Origin: Rhodoligotrophos sp. CJ14 | GTDB taxonomy: Bacteria; Pseudomonadota; Alphaproteobacteria; Rhizobiales; Im1 | Length of the DNA stretch: 64,000 bases | Assembly: GCF_038811545.1 (NCBI RefSeq) | Contig: NZ_CP133319.1 | Coordinates: 4,600,001-4,664,000, forward strand | Direction of reading: 5' to 3' | Shown: positions 19,316 through 27,133 of the stretch, in pieces | Numbering within the stretch: the stretch's first letter is position 1 | Layout of the letters: the number at the start of each line of letters is the position of its first letter | Program-made: the position numbers and the translations under genes | Notes under the pieces: model-generated | What the model was told of the DNA's origin: nothing | What the model saw: only the letters and a program-made list of their open reading frames with translations | Database searches by the model: none

Positions 19316-19792
19316 TTAGGGGTTTTGCAGATGGCTGAGCGGCAGCGGGCTCTCGGCTTTCACCGTCTGTATCGCGAAATTGCTGCGGATATCTGCAACG
19401 CCCGGGAGCTTCAGAAGCGTCCCGAGGAGAAACCGCTCATAGGCGGCAAGATCAGGCACCACCACCTGTAACAGGAAGTCGGCTTCGCCCGAGACGAGGT
19501 GGCAGGAGATGACCTCGGGCAGGGCAACGACAGCCTCGCGAAAGGCATTCGCTTGTTGATCGTGATGCCGTTCAACCTTGATGCTGACAAAAATCGTGAG
19601 GCCGAGCCCCACGCCAGCGCGGTCAAGTGTGGCGTGATAACCCCGGATCACGCCCGCGCCCTCCAGAAGACGCACCCGCCGCAGGCAAGGGGAGGGGGAG
19701 AGGCCGACCTCATCGGCCAGCTCTACATTTGTGAGCCTTGCATCCCGCTGAAGCGCCAGGAGGATGCGGCGGTCGATCGCGTCCAGCTTCAT
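19316..19792 (-). CDS. Lrp/AsnC family transcriptional regulator
   Basis: At 158 residues this is full length. An N-terminal winged helix-turn-helix (LDAIDRRILLALQRDARLTN, then ELADEVGLSPSPCLRRVRLL) is followed by a C-terminal RAM ligand-binding domain with the Gly-rich SGEADFLLQVVV segment. Lrp-family proteins sense amino acids as octamers or dimers. It is transcribed divergently from a LysE-type exporter gene; that arrangement usually means the regulator controls the exporter in response to an amino acid. A 15-base palindrome in the shared intergenic region (19826-19840) is a candidate binding site. Confidence 0.94.
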   Translation of the reverse strand: MKLDAIDRRILLALQRDARLTNVELADEVGLSPSPCLRRVRLLEGAGVIRGYHATLDRAGVGLGLTIFVSIKVERHHDQQANAFREAVVALPEVISCHLVSGEADFLLQVVVPDLAAYERFLLGTLLKLPGVADIRSNFAIQTVKAESPLPLSHLQNP

Positions 19793-19825
19793 CTTGGCAT
19801 ATCCCGGATGTCCTTGCGTCTGTTA

Positions 19826-19840
19826 TGGCAGATTATGCCA
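19826..19840. promoter_or_regulatory. Candidate Lrp-type operator palindrome
   Basis: The sequence TGGCAGATTATGCCA is a perfect inverted repeat (TGGCA, 5-base spacer, TGCCA) between the divergent Lrp and LysE genes. Size, symmetry and AT-containing centre fit Lrp/AsnC sites; binding itself is inferred. Confidence 0.5.
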
Positions 19841-19930
19841 AATTCTGCGCATATCACGGCAAGCTTCGCAAGGATTGGCCCCTGGCATATACGCTAAGCT
19901 CATTCCGGAGTGACGGTCCGGAGGACGCAC

Positions 19931-20566
19931 GTGAGCGACATTTGGATGTTCCTGGGCGCGCTCGCCATCGCCTACTTGGTGCCCGGCCAAGATATGATTC
20001 TGATGCTACAAGCCGGATCACTGCGCGGTCGCGGCTATGTGCTTGCGACGGCCTTTGGGCTGGCCATGGCGCGTGCGGCCCATGTGAGCTTTGCGGCCAT
20101 TGGCCTTGCAGCGCTCCTCAAGACGTTCCCCATCGCCTTTGAACTGGTGCGCCTAGCAGGAGCAACCTATCTCGTATGGCTTGGCATTGGCCTCATACGC
20201 TCCGAGATCCTGACATCCCACCCCGAACACCAGAAGCAGGATATTCGGCCATTCACGCGAGTGACCGCCATCTCGCGGGGTTTGCTCACCAATCTCACCA
20301 ATCCCAAGGCGCTCCTGTTCTGCTCTGTCCTGCTCCCCCAGTTCGTCCAGCCGGATCTTGGCAACGCGGCCGTCCAATTCGCGCTTCTCGGTCTTATCCT
20401 GGTGGGGATGGGTGTCATCTTCGATATCATCTTGGGTTTTGCTGGATCGGGAATGGCCCGCATCCTTACCCGCTACCCTCTCGTCAGGCGAGTTCAGCAA
20501 TTTACCTTCGGCGTCCTGCTGATTGGATTTGGAGCGAGACTGGCGATGCTTCAGCGGGCTGAGTAA
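19931..20566 (+). CDS. LysE/RhtB family amino-acid exporter
   Basis: This 211-residue protein has six hydrophobic segments and the family opening MSDIWMFLGALAIAYLVPGQD (last part PGQD). The mid-protein LTNLTNPKALLFCSVLLPQF element is diagnostic of LysE/RhtB exporters of amino acids or homoserine lactones. The GTG start at 19931 is supported by GGAGG 5 bases upstream and by the start of homology. It is divergent from the Lrp-type regulator, which is its probable controller. An AT-rich 22-base imperfect palindrome lies 12 bases after the stop (20579-20600). Confidence 0.93.
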   Translation: MSDIWMFLGALAIAYLVPGQDMILMLQAGSLRGRGYVLATAFGLAMARAAHVSFAAIGLAALLKTFPIAFELVRLAGATYLVWLGIGLIRSEILTSHPEHQKQDIRPFTRVTAISRGLLTNLTNPKALLFCSVLLPQFVQPDLGNAAVQFALLGLILVGMGVIFDIILGFAGSGMARILTRYPLVRRVQQFTFGVLLIGFGARLAMLQRAE

Positions 20567-20578
20567 TCAGAAATAAAT

Positions 20579-20600
20579 CAAACAATAAGATTATCGTTTG
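20579..20600. repeat. AT-rich imperfect palindrome (22 bp)
   Basis: Arms CAAACAATAA and TTATCGTTTG pair at 9 of 10 positions around a 2-base centre, just after the LysE gene and 90 bases before the next gene. There is no T-run after it, so an operator is at least as likely as a terminator. Confidence 0.4.
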
Positions 20601-20690
20601 GCTTCTTGGGCAAGCAGTCAGGATCGATTGCGGCGCTGAACTGCGCGCGTTACGCTGTTTGTCGGAGCAGGCGTCCTTGCGGAGTGTACA

Positions 20691-20981
20691 ATGAAATTGG
20701 GATATCTGGTCGGCGGCGTTGCGGTGGCACTCCTGCTCGCAGGCGGCGACCCGCTTTCTGCCCAGCAGCCCGGCACCACCTACGATGACGGCGAGTTGCG
20801 CCCGGCGCCGGGTTCTGATGTCACTGCGGAAGAGAATGCCGAGGAGAAGGATCTGTCGCAGGATGAGAACGATCCGGACTCGGGCTATGACCCTTCGGTG
20901 CAGGCAGGGCCGGGCTCGGTGATCAGGCGCGATCCGACGGAGGCTGCGAGCACTGGCACTGAAGGCGAACGAACGGACTGA
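20691..20981 (+). CDS. Small secreted acidic protein, unknown function
   Basis: This 96-residue product has a clear signal peptide (MKLGYLVGGVAVALLLAGG, cleavage likely after LSA in PLSAQQ). The mature part is low in hydrophobic residues and rich in Asp, Glu, Ser, Pro and Gly, for example AEENAEEKDLSQDENDPDSG. It looks intrinsically disordered and strongly acidic. GGAG lies 7 bases before the ATG. I do not recognise a family; a periplasmic cation-binding or stress-related role is possible but unsupported. It is alone, with the LysE gene upstream and a serine hydrolase gene downstream in the same direction. Confidence 0.7.
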   Translation: MKLGYLVGGVAVALLLAGGDPLSAQQPGTTYDDGELRPAPGSDVTAEENAEEKDLSQDENDPDSGYDPSVQAGPGSVIRRDPTEAASTGTEGERTD

Positions 20982-21126
20982 CCGTACCGCTGTCCCTCTC
21001 CAGTGCTAGGTCTGGCCGGCGCTAGCCTGCGCGCAAGGGGCAAGCGGTGATCAAATCCCGGTGATGTCGGCGGAAATCTTGGCTCAGCTTTATTTACCTG
21101 TGCCGGGATGGGCTTAGCTAAAGGCG

Positions 21127-22164
21127 ATGCGCTATCTCTCGATCGCCCTGGCCGCCTGCCTTCTTCTGATCACGCCCCAGCTTGATAGGGCCAGATCAGA
21201 ACCGAATTCGGCTCTCATCCCCTCCATCTCAGACCTGCTCGATCAGGCAGAAGCGCTCGCGCCGCTCGAAACTGTAATAGTCGCTCATGACGGCACGGTG
21301 ATCGGCGAGCGCGGCTATCGCGGCAATTCGGTCGACGCGCCGACCAATATCAAATCGGCGTCCAAATCGATCATTTCAGCTCTGGTGGGCATCGCGATCG
21401 ACAAGGGCGTGCTCGAAGGCGTTGACCAACGCATCGCCCCGATTTTGAAGGATCAGCTGCCGGACAATCCCGATCCGCGCATCCAGCAGATCACGATCGG
21501 CCATCTTCTTTCGATGCAGGCGGGGCTGGGGCGCACCTCAGGCCCCAATTATGGCCGCTGGGTCGCAAGCGCCAATTGGGTCCGCGCCGCGCTTGCACAG
21601 CCTTTCGATGACGACCCCGGGGGCGAGATGCTGTACTCGACCGGATCGACCCATCTTCTCTCAGCCATTCTGACCCGCCTGACCGGGCGCTCGACCCTTG
21701 CTTTGGCCAAGGACTGGCTTGGCCCCCTGGATGACTTTGCCATCACCGCCTGGGAGCAGGATCCGCAAGGCATCTATCTCGGCGGCAACCAGATGGCCAT
21801 GAGCCCGAAGTCGCTCTTGGCCTTTGGCGAGCTCTACCGGAATGGTGGCAAGACAAAAGCCGGCCGGCAGCTGATCTCACCGCAATGGATCGAGCAGTCT
21901 TGGCAGCCGCGCACCCATTCGCGCTATACCGGCGATGGCTATGGCTATGGTTGGTTTCAGCGCGAGATCCAAGGCCATCTCGTCCATTATGGTTGGGGTT
22001 TTGGCGGACAGATGCTCTATATCGTCCCCTCCCTCGATCTGACGGTGGTCATGACCTCGGAGGAGACCGTGTCTGCTGCCCGGTCAGGCCACAGAGATGA
22101 GCTTCACCAGCTCCTGGGCAGGATCATTGCGGTGGTCGAGGCCCCGGCGAGCGTCAGAGGTTGA
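21127..22164 (+). CDS. Serine hydrolase, beta-lactamase/penicillin-binding-like (class C fold)
   Basis: This 345-residue exported protein starts with a signal peptide (MRYLSIALAACLLLITPQ). The catalytic SxxK is in NIKSASKSIISAL (about residue 77), the Tyr motif is in EMLYSTGSTHLLSAIL, and the third box is HYGWGFGGQML near residue 294. This is the family that includes class C beta-lactamases, esterases and D-aminopeptidases; most genomic members are not antibiotic-resistance enzymes, and the exact substrate is unknown. The stop lies 4 bases from the convergent stop of the receiver gene. It probably acts in the periplasm. Confidence 0.88.
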   Translation: MRYLSIALAACLLLITPQLDRARSEPNSALIPSISDLLDQAEALAPLETVIVAHDGTVIGERGYRGNSVDAPTNIKSASKSIISALVGIAIDKGVLEGVDQRIAPILKDQLPDNPDPRIQQITIGHLLSMQAGLGRTSGPNYGRWVASANWVRAALAQPFDDDPGGEMLYSTGSTHLLSAILTRLTGRSTLALAKDWLGPLDDFAITAWEQDPQGIYLGGNQMAMSPKSLLAFGELYRNGGKTKAGRQLISPQWIEQSWQPRTHSRYTGDGYGYGWFQREIQGHLVHYGWGFGGQMLYIVPSLDLTVVMTSEETVSAARSGHRDELHQLLGRIIAVVEAPASVRG

Positions 22165-22168
22165 AAGC

Positions 22169-22525
22169 CTATCGCGTGATCTGCTGGAGCGCTGTGTTGA
22201 GATCGCTTTGTGAGAAGGGCTTGTTCAGCACCGGTGCGCCGGCGCATTCCGGCGGAAGATCAACGAGTGAATAGCCTGTGATGAAGATGACGGGCACATT
22301 CTGTCGCCGACATGCAGCGGCAACGGGCAGGCTCAAGCTTGATCCGAGTTTGAGGTCGAGAATGGCGGCGGCTGGTATGCGCTCTTCCAAGACCCGCAAC
22401 GCATCGCGCTCGGTGTGAACGCTGGCAACAATCTGCCAGCCCAGATTGAGAGCCATGTCTTCGATCATCATCGAGATCATTGGCTCATCCTCGACGATCA
22501 ACACCCCGTTTGGCTGATGTCTCAC
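22169..22525 (-). CDS. Single-domain response regulator with FATGUY-like motif
   Basis: This 118-residue CheY-like receiver has no output domain: acidic pair in LIVEDEP, phospho-Asp in AAILDLKLG, and conserved Lys in VLNKPF. The beta4 segment VPVIFITGYS resembles the FATGUY motif of alphaproteobacterial single-domain receivers that work with HWE/HisKA2 kinases in the general stress response. An HWE-type kinase gene lies 1 kb away (23519-24904), so a functional pair is plausible. It is transcribed on its own, divergent from the Crp/Fnr gene. Confidence 0.9.
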   Translation of the reverse strand: MRHQPNGVLIVEDEPMISMMIEDMALNLGWQIVASVHTERDALRVLEERIPAAAILDLKLGSSLSLPVAAACRRQNVPVIFITGYSLVDLPPECAGAPVLNKPFSQSDLNTALQQITR

Positions 22526-22705
22526 GCTGCCCGCCCACCCAAAAACCTGACGGGATAATTATCCGATTACGTCGCAAAATGCGGGCGTGTCATATACCGT
22601 ACAAACTGTCTTTATGGCCGCATTGCTGATATAAGGGCGGCATTGTTTTAACGAGATCTTGGGCGTGGACGGCTGGGAGATGTGATGCTCTTGTCCTAAA
22701 CGAAC

Positions 22706-23431
22706 ATGAGGGCAATGAACATTTCTCTTCGGCCGAATATAAAAAACCGATTGCTTTCTTTGCTCCCCAGGGAGGAAATGATTGCAATCTGCCGCGACAC
22801 CGAACCCGTAGATCTGCCGAGGTCTATGGTTGTTGCGACCCCCGATGAACCCGTTGATCACGTCTATTTCCCGAATTCTGGAATATTGTCGGTTATTGCA
22901 ATCTCGCCGCAAGGAAATCGCGCTGAAGCTGGCTTGTTCGGGCGGGACGGCTTTTCGCCCACTTGCGCTGCCTTGGGCATCGACAGGTCAGCCCTCGAAG
23001 TCTTCGTCCAGGTTCCGGGCGAAGGCCTTCGCCTGCCTTACCCGTCTTTCCTTGCAGCCCTAGAGCGAAGCAGTGAGTTCAGATCTCTTCTCCTGAAATT
23101 CGTGCACTGCCTGGCCATACAGACCGCTTTCACTTCTCTGTCTAACGCGGTTCATCAGATCGACAAGCGATTGGCCCGCTGGCTTTTGATGTGCCATGAC
23201 AGGACTGAGAGCGATGAGATTGCGCTGACCCACGAATTCATCTCACTGATGTTGGCTGTGCGCCGCCCGAGCGTCACGACCGCGCTCCATGAACTGGAGG
23301 GGAGCGGGTTCATTCGCGCTGAGCGTGGCTACCTCACCATACGCAACCGCATCGGTCTCGAGGCCTTTGCCGCGGACGCCTATGGCCAGCCCGAGCGGGA
23401 ATACCAGCGGCTGATCGGCCCCATCCTGTGA
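22706..23431 (+). CDS. Crp/Fnr family transcriptional regulator
   Basis: This 241-residue protein has an N-terminal cyclic-nucleotide-binding-like beta-roll (about residues 35-150, with VDHVYFPNSGILSVIA and the GLFGRDGFSPT segment) and a C-terminal winged helix (LTHEFISLMLAVRRPSVTTALHELEGSG, abridged as EFISLMLAVRRPSV). It lacks the Cys set of oxygen-sensing FNR. The FPxSGxxS and RRxSV patterns match the large alphaproteobacterial subgroup of Crp-like proteins with unknown effector. The start is either the ATG at 22706 or the one three codons on. It is divergent from the receiver gene and 87 bases upstream of the HWE kinase gene, so it may control one or both. Confidence 0.9.
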   Translation: MRAMNISLRPNIKNRLLSLLPREEMIAICRDTEPVDLPRSMVVATPDEPVDHVYFPNSGILSVIAISPQGNRAEAGLFGRDGFSPTCAALGIDRSALEVFVQVPGEGLRLPYPSFLAALERSSEFRSLLLKFVHCLAIQTAFTSLSNAVHQIDKRLARWLLMCHDRTESDEIALTHEFISLMLAVRRPSVTTALHELEGSGFIRAERGYLTIRNRIGLEAFAADAYGQPEREYQRLIGPIL

Positions 23432-23518
23432 ACGGAACCGGGCACCACAACTGGCGTTCCTGCTGAGTGCCACTAGCAGGAGGCATCTGAGATCGGATAA
23501 GCGCAAGAGGAGCCATGC

Positions 23519-24904
23519 GTGAATGGACCTCACGAGGAAGCGGTTACACCAAGGACATTGAGGGATGAGCTCTTTGAGCTCGCCATCGACAGTGCTGGTG
23601 ACTTTGCGATTTTCACCATCGACCCGACTGGAGTGACGACGAGCTGGAACACAGGCGCTCAACGCCTGTTTGGATATACCGAGGAGGAAATCTTAGGCCG
23701 CATGGCCGACGTGATCTTCACCCCTGAGGACCTTCGCGCCGGCGCCGCTGACGAAGAGCGAGCGCAGGCTCTTGCCCAGGGGCGCGCATTCGACGAGCGG
23801 TGGCATGTCCGCAAGGACGGGAGCCGCTTCTGGGCCTCTGGCTTGTTGATGCCGCTCAAGGATCGAAGCCGCGGTTTCGTCAAGATCACCCGCGATCGCA
23901 CCGAACAGCATGAAATAGGAAATCAACTCCGAGAGACCGAGGAGCGGTTTCGGTTGCTTGCGACCAATATTCCACAGCTCGTCTTCCGGGGGCAGCCTGA
24001 TGGTGAGAGGCATTGGGCAAGCCCGCAATGGGTCGAATTCACAGGCATCAGCAGTGAGGACAGCTCCGGGCTTGCCTGGCTGGAGGCAGTGCATCCAGAT
24101 GATCGTGAAGGCGCCCTGCAGGCCTGGCAGCACGCGAAGCAGAACGGCGAGTATGTTCATGAGCACCGCGTCAGACGCTCCGATGGCGAATACAGGTGGC
24201 ATCAAACCCGGGCAAGACCCATTTTGAGCGGGGAGTGGGTCGGGACTATGACCGACGTCCATGACCTCCGCGATTTGCAGAACCGTCAGCAGGTCCTCAT
24301 CGCCGAGCTTCAGCACCGCACCCGGAATCTTCTTGCGGTGGTAATGTCCATCGCCAATCACACCATGCGGCTGAGCCCTTCACTCGACGCGTTTAGAACT
24401 GAATTCGAAAGCCGCCTGCTCGCCCTGAGCAGAGTGCAGGGCCTCCTCGCGCAGGGCGATAGGAATGAGGCAGACGTTCGCGCGATCGTTCTGGCAGAAC
24501 TCGCCGCCCATCTGCATGAGGGCCGCGCCCCCGAAAAGGTGCATGTGGACGGCCCTTCCGCCAATCTGACTGCCGGAGCAGCCCAGACCATGGGGCTTGC
24601 CTTGCATGAGCTTGCGACAAACGCGATCAAATATGGTGCCTTGGCTCAGTCGGCTGGCAAATTGTCGGTCAGCTGGACCATAAAGGAGGAGCAGGTTCGA
24701 GCCTGGATCGTTCTCGAATGGCGCGAGAGCAATGTGCGGATGCCAGACGATGGCGCGCCGCGCCGTCGCGGCTATGGCACGGAACTGATCGAGCGTGCGC
24801 TCCGCTATCAGCTCAATGCGGAGACCAGGCTGGACTTTGGCCCGGATGGCGTCCGATGCGTGATCCTGCTCCCACTCGAGACCTCCCGAGCAGGTGACGA
24901 GTGA
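23519..24904 (+). CDS. PAS-PAS sensor kinase of the HWE histidine kinase family
   Basis: This 461-residue cytosolic protein starts on GTG with AGGAG 7 bases upstream. It carries two PAS domains (about residues 12-130 with GYTEEEILGR, and 135-255 with LATNIPQLVFRGQPDGERHW), then an HWE kinase core. The H-box is AELQHRTRNLLAVV (phospho-acceptor His) and the family WRE motif is VLEWRESN; the ATP lid is short and the final GYGTELIERAL box is intact. HWE kinases are frequent in Rhizobiales and often feed light, redox or general-stress circuits. The first PAS shows no LOV-type Cys motif. The probable partner is the FATGUY-like receiver at 22169-22525. Confidence 0.93.
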   Translation: MNGPHEEAVTPRTLRDELFELAIDSAGDFAIFTIDPTGVTTSWNTGAQRLFGYTEEEILGRMADVIFTPEDLRAGAADEERAQALAQGRAFDERWHVRKDGSRFWASGLLMPLKDRSRGFVKITRDRTEQHEIGNQLRETEERFRLLATNIPQLVFRGQPDGERHWASPQWVEFTGISSEDSSGLAWLEAVHPDDREGALQAWQHAKQNGEYVHEHRVRRSDGEYRWHQTRARPILSGEWVGTMTDVHDLRDLQNRQQVLIAELQHRTRNLLAVVMSIANHTMRLSPSLDAFRTEFESRLLALSRVQGLLAQGDRNEADVRAIVLAELAAHLHEGRAPEKVHVDGPSANLTAGAAQTMGLALHELATNAIKYGALAQSAGKLSVSWTIKEEQVRAWIVLEWRESNVRMPDDGAPRRRGYGTELIERALRYQLNAETRLDFGPDGVRCVILLPLETSRAGDE

Positions 24905-25139
24905 TTCCTCGTTGCTTTTGAAGGCGCGCGCGGCGGGATTTTGCCTGCGCCCCAAGGCGGGATGAGGGGTTTCGTTAGCCAATAGATCAGGATCGGGCAG
25001 CTTTGCCGGCATTGTGCCGGCAAACTGGAGATCCCTTTGCATCTTTGTTAATGGGTGATCATACCAATGTCACCGGCCAGAGCCGCGAAGGGTCGACGGG
25101 GCCATCTGGCAAGTGCAGATCTGAGCAGCGAGGCAGCAT

Positions 25140-26333
25140 TTGAGCGTCGATATTTCGACGATCATCATGTACAGCGTGGTGCTGATCGCCACGATCAGCA
25201 GCCTGCTCGTCATCTTCTGGATACGGGATGGTAGGAACGGCTGCTATCTCTGGTTCTCCCTGCCACTCATTCTCGGCGCCCTGGGTGGCGTTCTGATCGC
25301 TGCCCCCTGGCTCCTGCCGGGATTATGGGCTGGGCGGCTCGGAGCGCTTGCCATTCTGCTGGCCTATGGCTTCGCCTGGCAGGCGGCCCGCGCCATCAAT
25401 GACCGCCGACCTCTTCTCCTCTGCACTCTCTTTCCTCCGCTGCTTTGGCTCATCTTGTCAGCCACGATCTTCGGTCCTTATGAGCTCTATGGCTTCAGCT
25501 CGGTGGTGAGGAGCCTGATCGTCACTCTGTTCAATGGGCTGGCCGCCTGGGAATTTTGGCGCGCCCGCCATGAGGCTCTTCCCTCGCGCACCGCACTCTT
25601 CTGGCTGTTCTCGATTGCGACCGCCTGTGGCTTTGCGCGGGCCATCGCCGCGCCGATCCTGCCGGGCCCTTTAGGGTCTCAAGAGACGGCTATCTGGTCC
25701 GTACTGGTGTATAATTTTCTAGGCGTTGCTCAGGCGCTTCTGGTGAGCGCCTTCATGATCGCCATGGTCCGTGAGCGTGCCTCTCTGCAGAATTACGAGA
25801 TGGCTCTGCTCGACCCCTTGACGGGGCTCCGCAACAGGCGGGCATATGACGACTATGTGGCGCGTCTGAGCGGGGGGGCGCCTGCGAGATCGCTCGCCCT
25901 GCTCGCCCTCGACATCGATCTCTTCAAGAAAATCAACGACCTGTTCGGTCACGCGGTCGGTGATGAGGTCGTGGTGGTGGCCGCCCGGACCGCCGAGAGC
26001 ATTCTGCGCAAGCAAGATATGGTATTCCGCATCGGCGGCGATGAAATGGTCTGCCTCCTGCCGAACACATCTGCTCAAGAGGCGATGAGCGTGGCCGAGC
26101 GCCTGCGAGCGGCTTTCCAAGCCCAGGCGAGCCACATAGCCGGTCGGCAGGTCAGTCCGAGTATCAGCATCGGTGTGGCCGTGTCCGAAGGCCAGATCGA
26201 CCCCAAGCACCTCCTGGAGGAGGCGGATGCCGCCCTCTATCGCGCCAAACGCACCGGACGCAACCAGATCGTGTTGGCCGGCCCGGCAAACTTGGCTACC
26301 GAGCAGGCCATGCCAAGGGCTGAGATCATGTAG
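25140..26333 (+). CDS. Membrane diguanylate cyclase (GGDEF domain)
   Basis: This 397-residue protein has about six or seven TM segments (residues 5-215) followed by a GGDEF domain. The active loop reads RIGGDEMVCLLP, with Met replacing Phe at the last signature position, and an RxxD inhibitory site (RKQD) lies five residues before it. The substrate pocket (DIDLFKKINDLFGH) is intact, so c-di-GMP synthesis with product inhibition is likely. The start is probably TTG at 25140, with GAGG 6 bases upstream; an in-frame ATG ten codons on is an alternative. The membrane half has no sensor family I can name. Confidence 0.88.
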   Translation: MSVDISTIIMYSVVLIATISSLLVIFWIRDGRNGCYLWFSLPLILGALGGVLIAAPWLLPGLWAGRLGALAILLAYGFAWQAARAINDRRPLLLCTLFPPLLWLILSATIFGPYELYGFSSVVRSLIVTLFNGLAAWEFWRARHEALPSRTALFWLFSIATACGFARAIAAPILPGPLGSQETAIWSVLVYNFLGVAQALLVSAFMIAMVRERASLQNYEMALLDPLTGLRNRRAYDDYVARLSGGAPARSLALLALDIDLFKKINDLFGHAVGDEVVVVAARTAESILRKQDMVFRIGGDEMVCLLPNTSAQEAMSVAERLRAAFQAQASHIAGRQVSPSISIGVAVSEGQIDPKHLLEEADAALYRAKRTGRNQIVLAGPANLATEQAMPRAEIM

Positions 26334-26351
26334 CTCGCTGGTGAAGAGTGC

Positions 26352-26603
26352 TCAGCGTCTAATGAGCCGGCCCACTGCAATGAGAATACAGGCGCCAATG
26401 AAGCCGGCCACGAGATAGCCGAGCCATCCGCCCAACGTCACCCCGAAGAGGCCGAGTATTGCATTCGCGATGATGGCGCCGACCACACCGAGGATGATGT
26501 TCATCAAGATCCCGGTGTCGCTCTTCATGAACATCTCGGCAAGCCAGCCCGCGATGCCACCGATGATAATCGCAGCAATCCAACCAACGCCCGCTTCTTC
26601 CAT
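26352..26603 (-). CDS. GlsB/YeaQ/YmgE family stress-response membrane protein
   Basis: This 83-residue protein has three hydrophobic segments and the family signature IIIGGIAGWLAEMFMK near the N-terminus, with ILGVVGAIIANAILGLFG in the middle. The family (also called transglycosylase-associated proteins) is induced in stress and stationary phase; its molecular function is not settled. It converges with the diguanylate cyclase gene (18 bases between stops). A strong hairpin with a T-run lies upstream at 26664-26691. Confidence 0.92.
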   Translation of the reverse strand: MEEAGVGWIAAIIIGGIAGWLAEMFMKSDTGILMNIILGVVGAIIANAILGLFGVTLGGWLGYLVAGFIGACILIAVGRLIRR

Positions 26604-26663
26604 TGGGGATACTCCCTGATCAGAGACAGTGAAGATGAACAGAAATTTCGGGAGAAAGGAAGG

Positions 26664-26691
26664 GACCAGCTGGGGCGCAGCTGGTCTTTTT
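26664..26691 (+). terminator. Intrinsic terminator-like hairpin
   Basis: A perfect 9-bp stem (GACCAGCTG and CAGCTGGTC) with a 5-base loop is followed on the plus strand by TTTTT. No plus-strand gene ends just before it. On the minus strand it lies after the truncated oxidase-like gene, where the downstream tract is only pyrimidine-rich. It may act in both directions. Confidence 0.7.
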
Positions 26692-26714
26692 ATCTGGTGG
26701 AGCGAAGTTGCCGC

Positions 26715-26993
26715 CTACATCCGCACCTTCGCATGCCCGCCGATTGCCGGTCGCGCGTCGCTGACAGCTGCCGCTATCATCTTGATATAGCTCGCGACTG
26801 TCCCTGGACTGTCCCAATACTGGGCATCTCTGGGTTTGATTTTGAGGAGCCGAATGTAAGGATCCACAGAACCAATCCACCAGGCTTTCGTCGGTATCGA
26901 CCAGAGCTCACGGATCCTGTCGCGGTCATTCAAGAGCTCCGCATACCCCGTCAATGCCAGATATTTCTGCCCAGCCGAATCAGAAAAGGCCAA
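26715..26993 (-). pseudogene. N-terminally truncated pyridoxamine 5'-phosphate oxidase-like (general stress protein) fragment
   Basis: The 92 residues match the C-terminal part of the PNPOx-like general stress protein 26 family: FSDSAGQKYLALTGYAEL, then DRDRIRELW, the DPYIRLLKIKPRDAQYWDSP segment and an ARPAIGGHAKV tail. Family members are usually about 150-170 residues, so about 70 residues including the first FMN-binding strands are missing. A TGA stop lies two codons upstream in frame, and the 130 bases before it show no remnant of the missing part. The only start is TTG. I read it as a decayed gene; a short functional protein is less likely. Confidence 0.65.
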
Positions 26994-27084
26994 TCCTCAT
27001 CTCCTGAAATCGTCTGGTCGATGGGCGGCGAGCCGGGAGTGGCGACCCTTCAGCATGAAATCATGGACGCAGGCAGCAAGCAGC

Positions 27085-27118
27085 GATCGCCTCCTGTTTC
27101 CGGGACGATCGCTGCTGC
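27085..27118. repeat. Inverted repeat after the membrane/stress operon
   Basis: GCAGCGATCG and CGATCGCTGC form a 10-bp perfect stem with a loop of about 14-16 bases, directly after the last gene of the minus-strand operon. There is no T-run, so it would be a Rho-assisted end or an mRNA-stabilising hairpin. Exact ends are approximate. Confidence 0.5.
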
Positions 27119-27133
27119 CACGGGCCTCGAATA

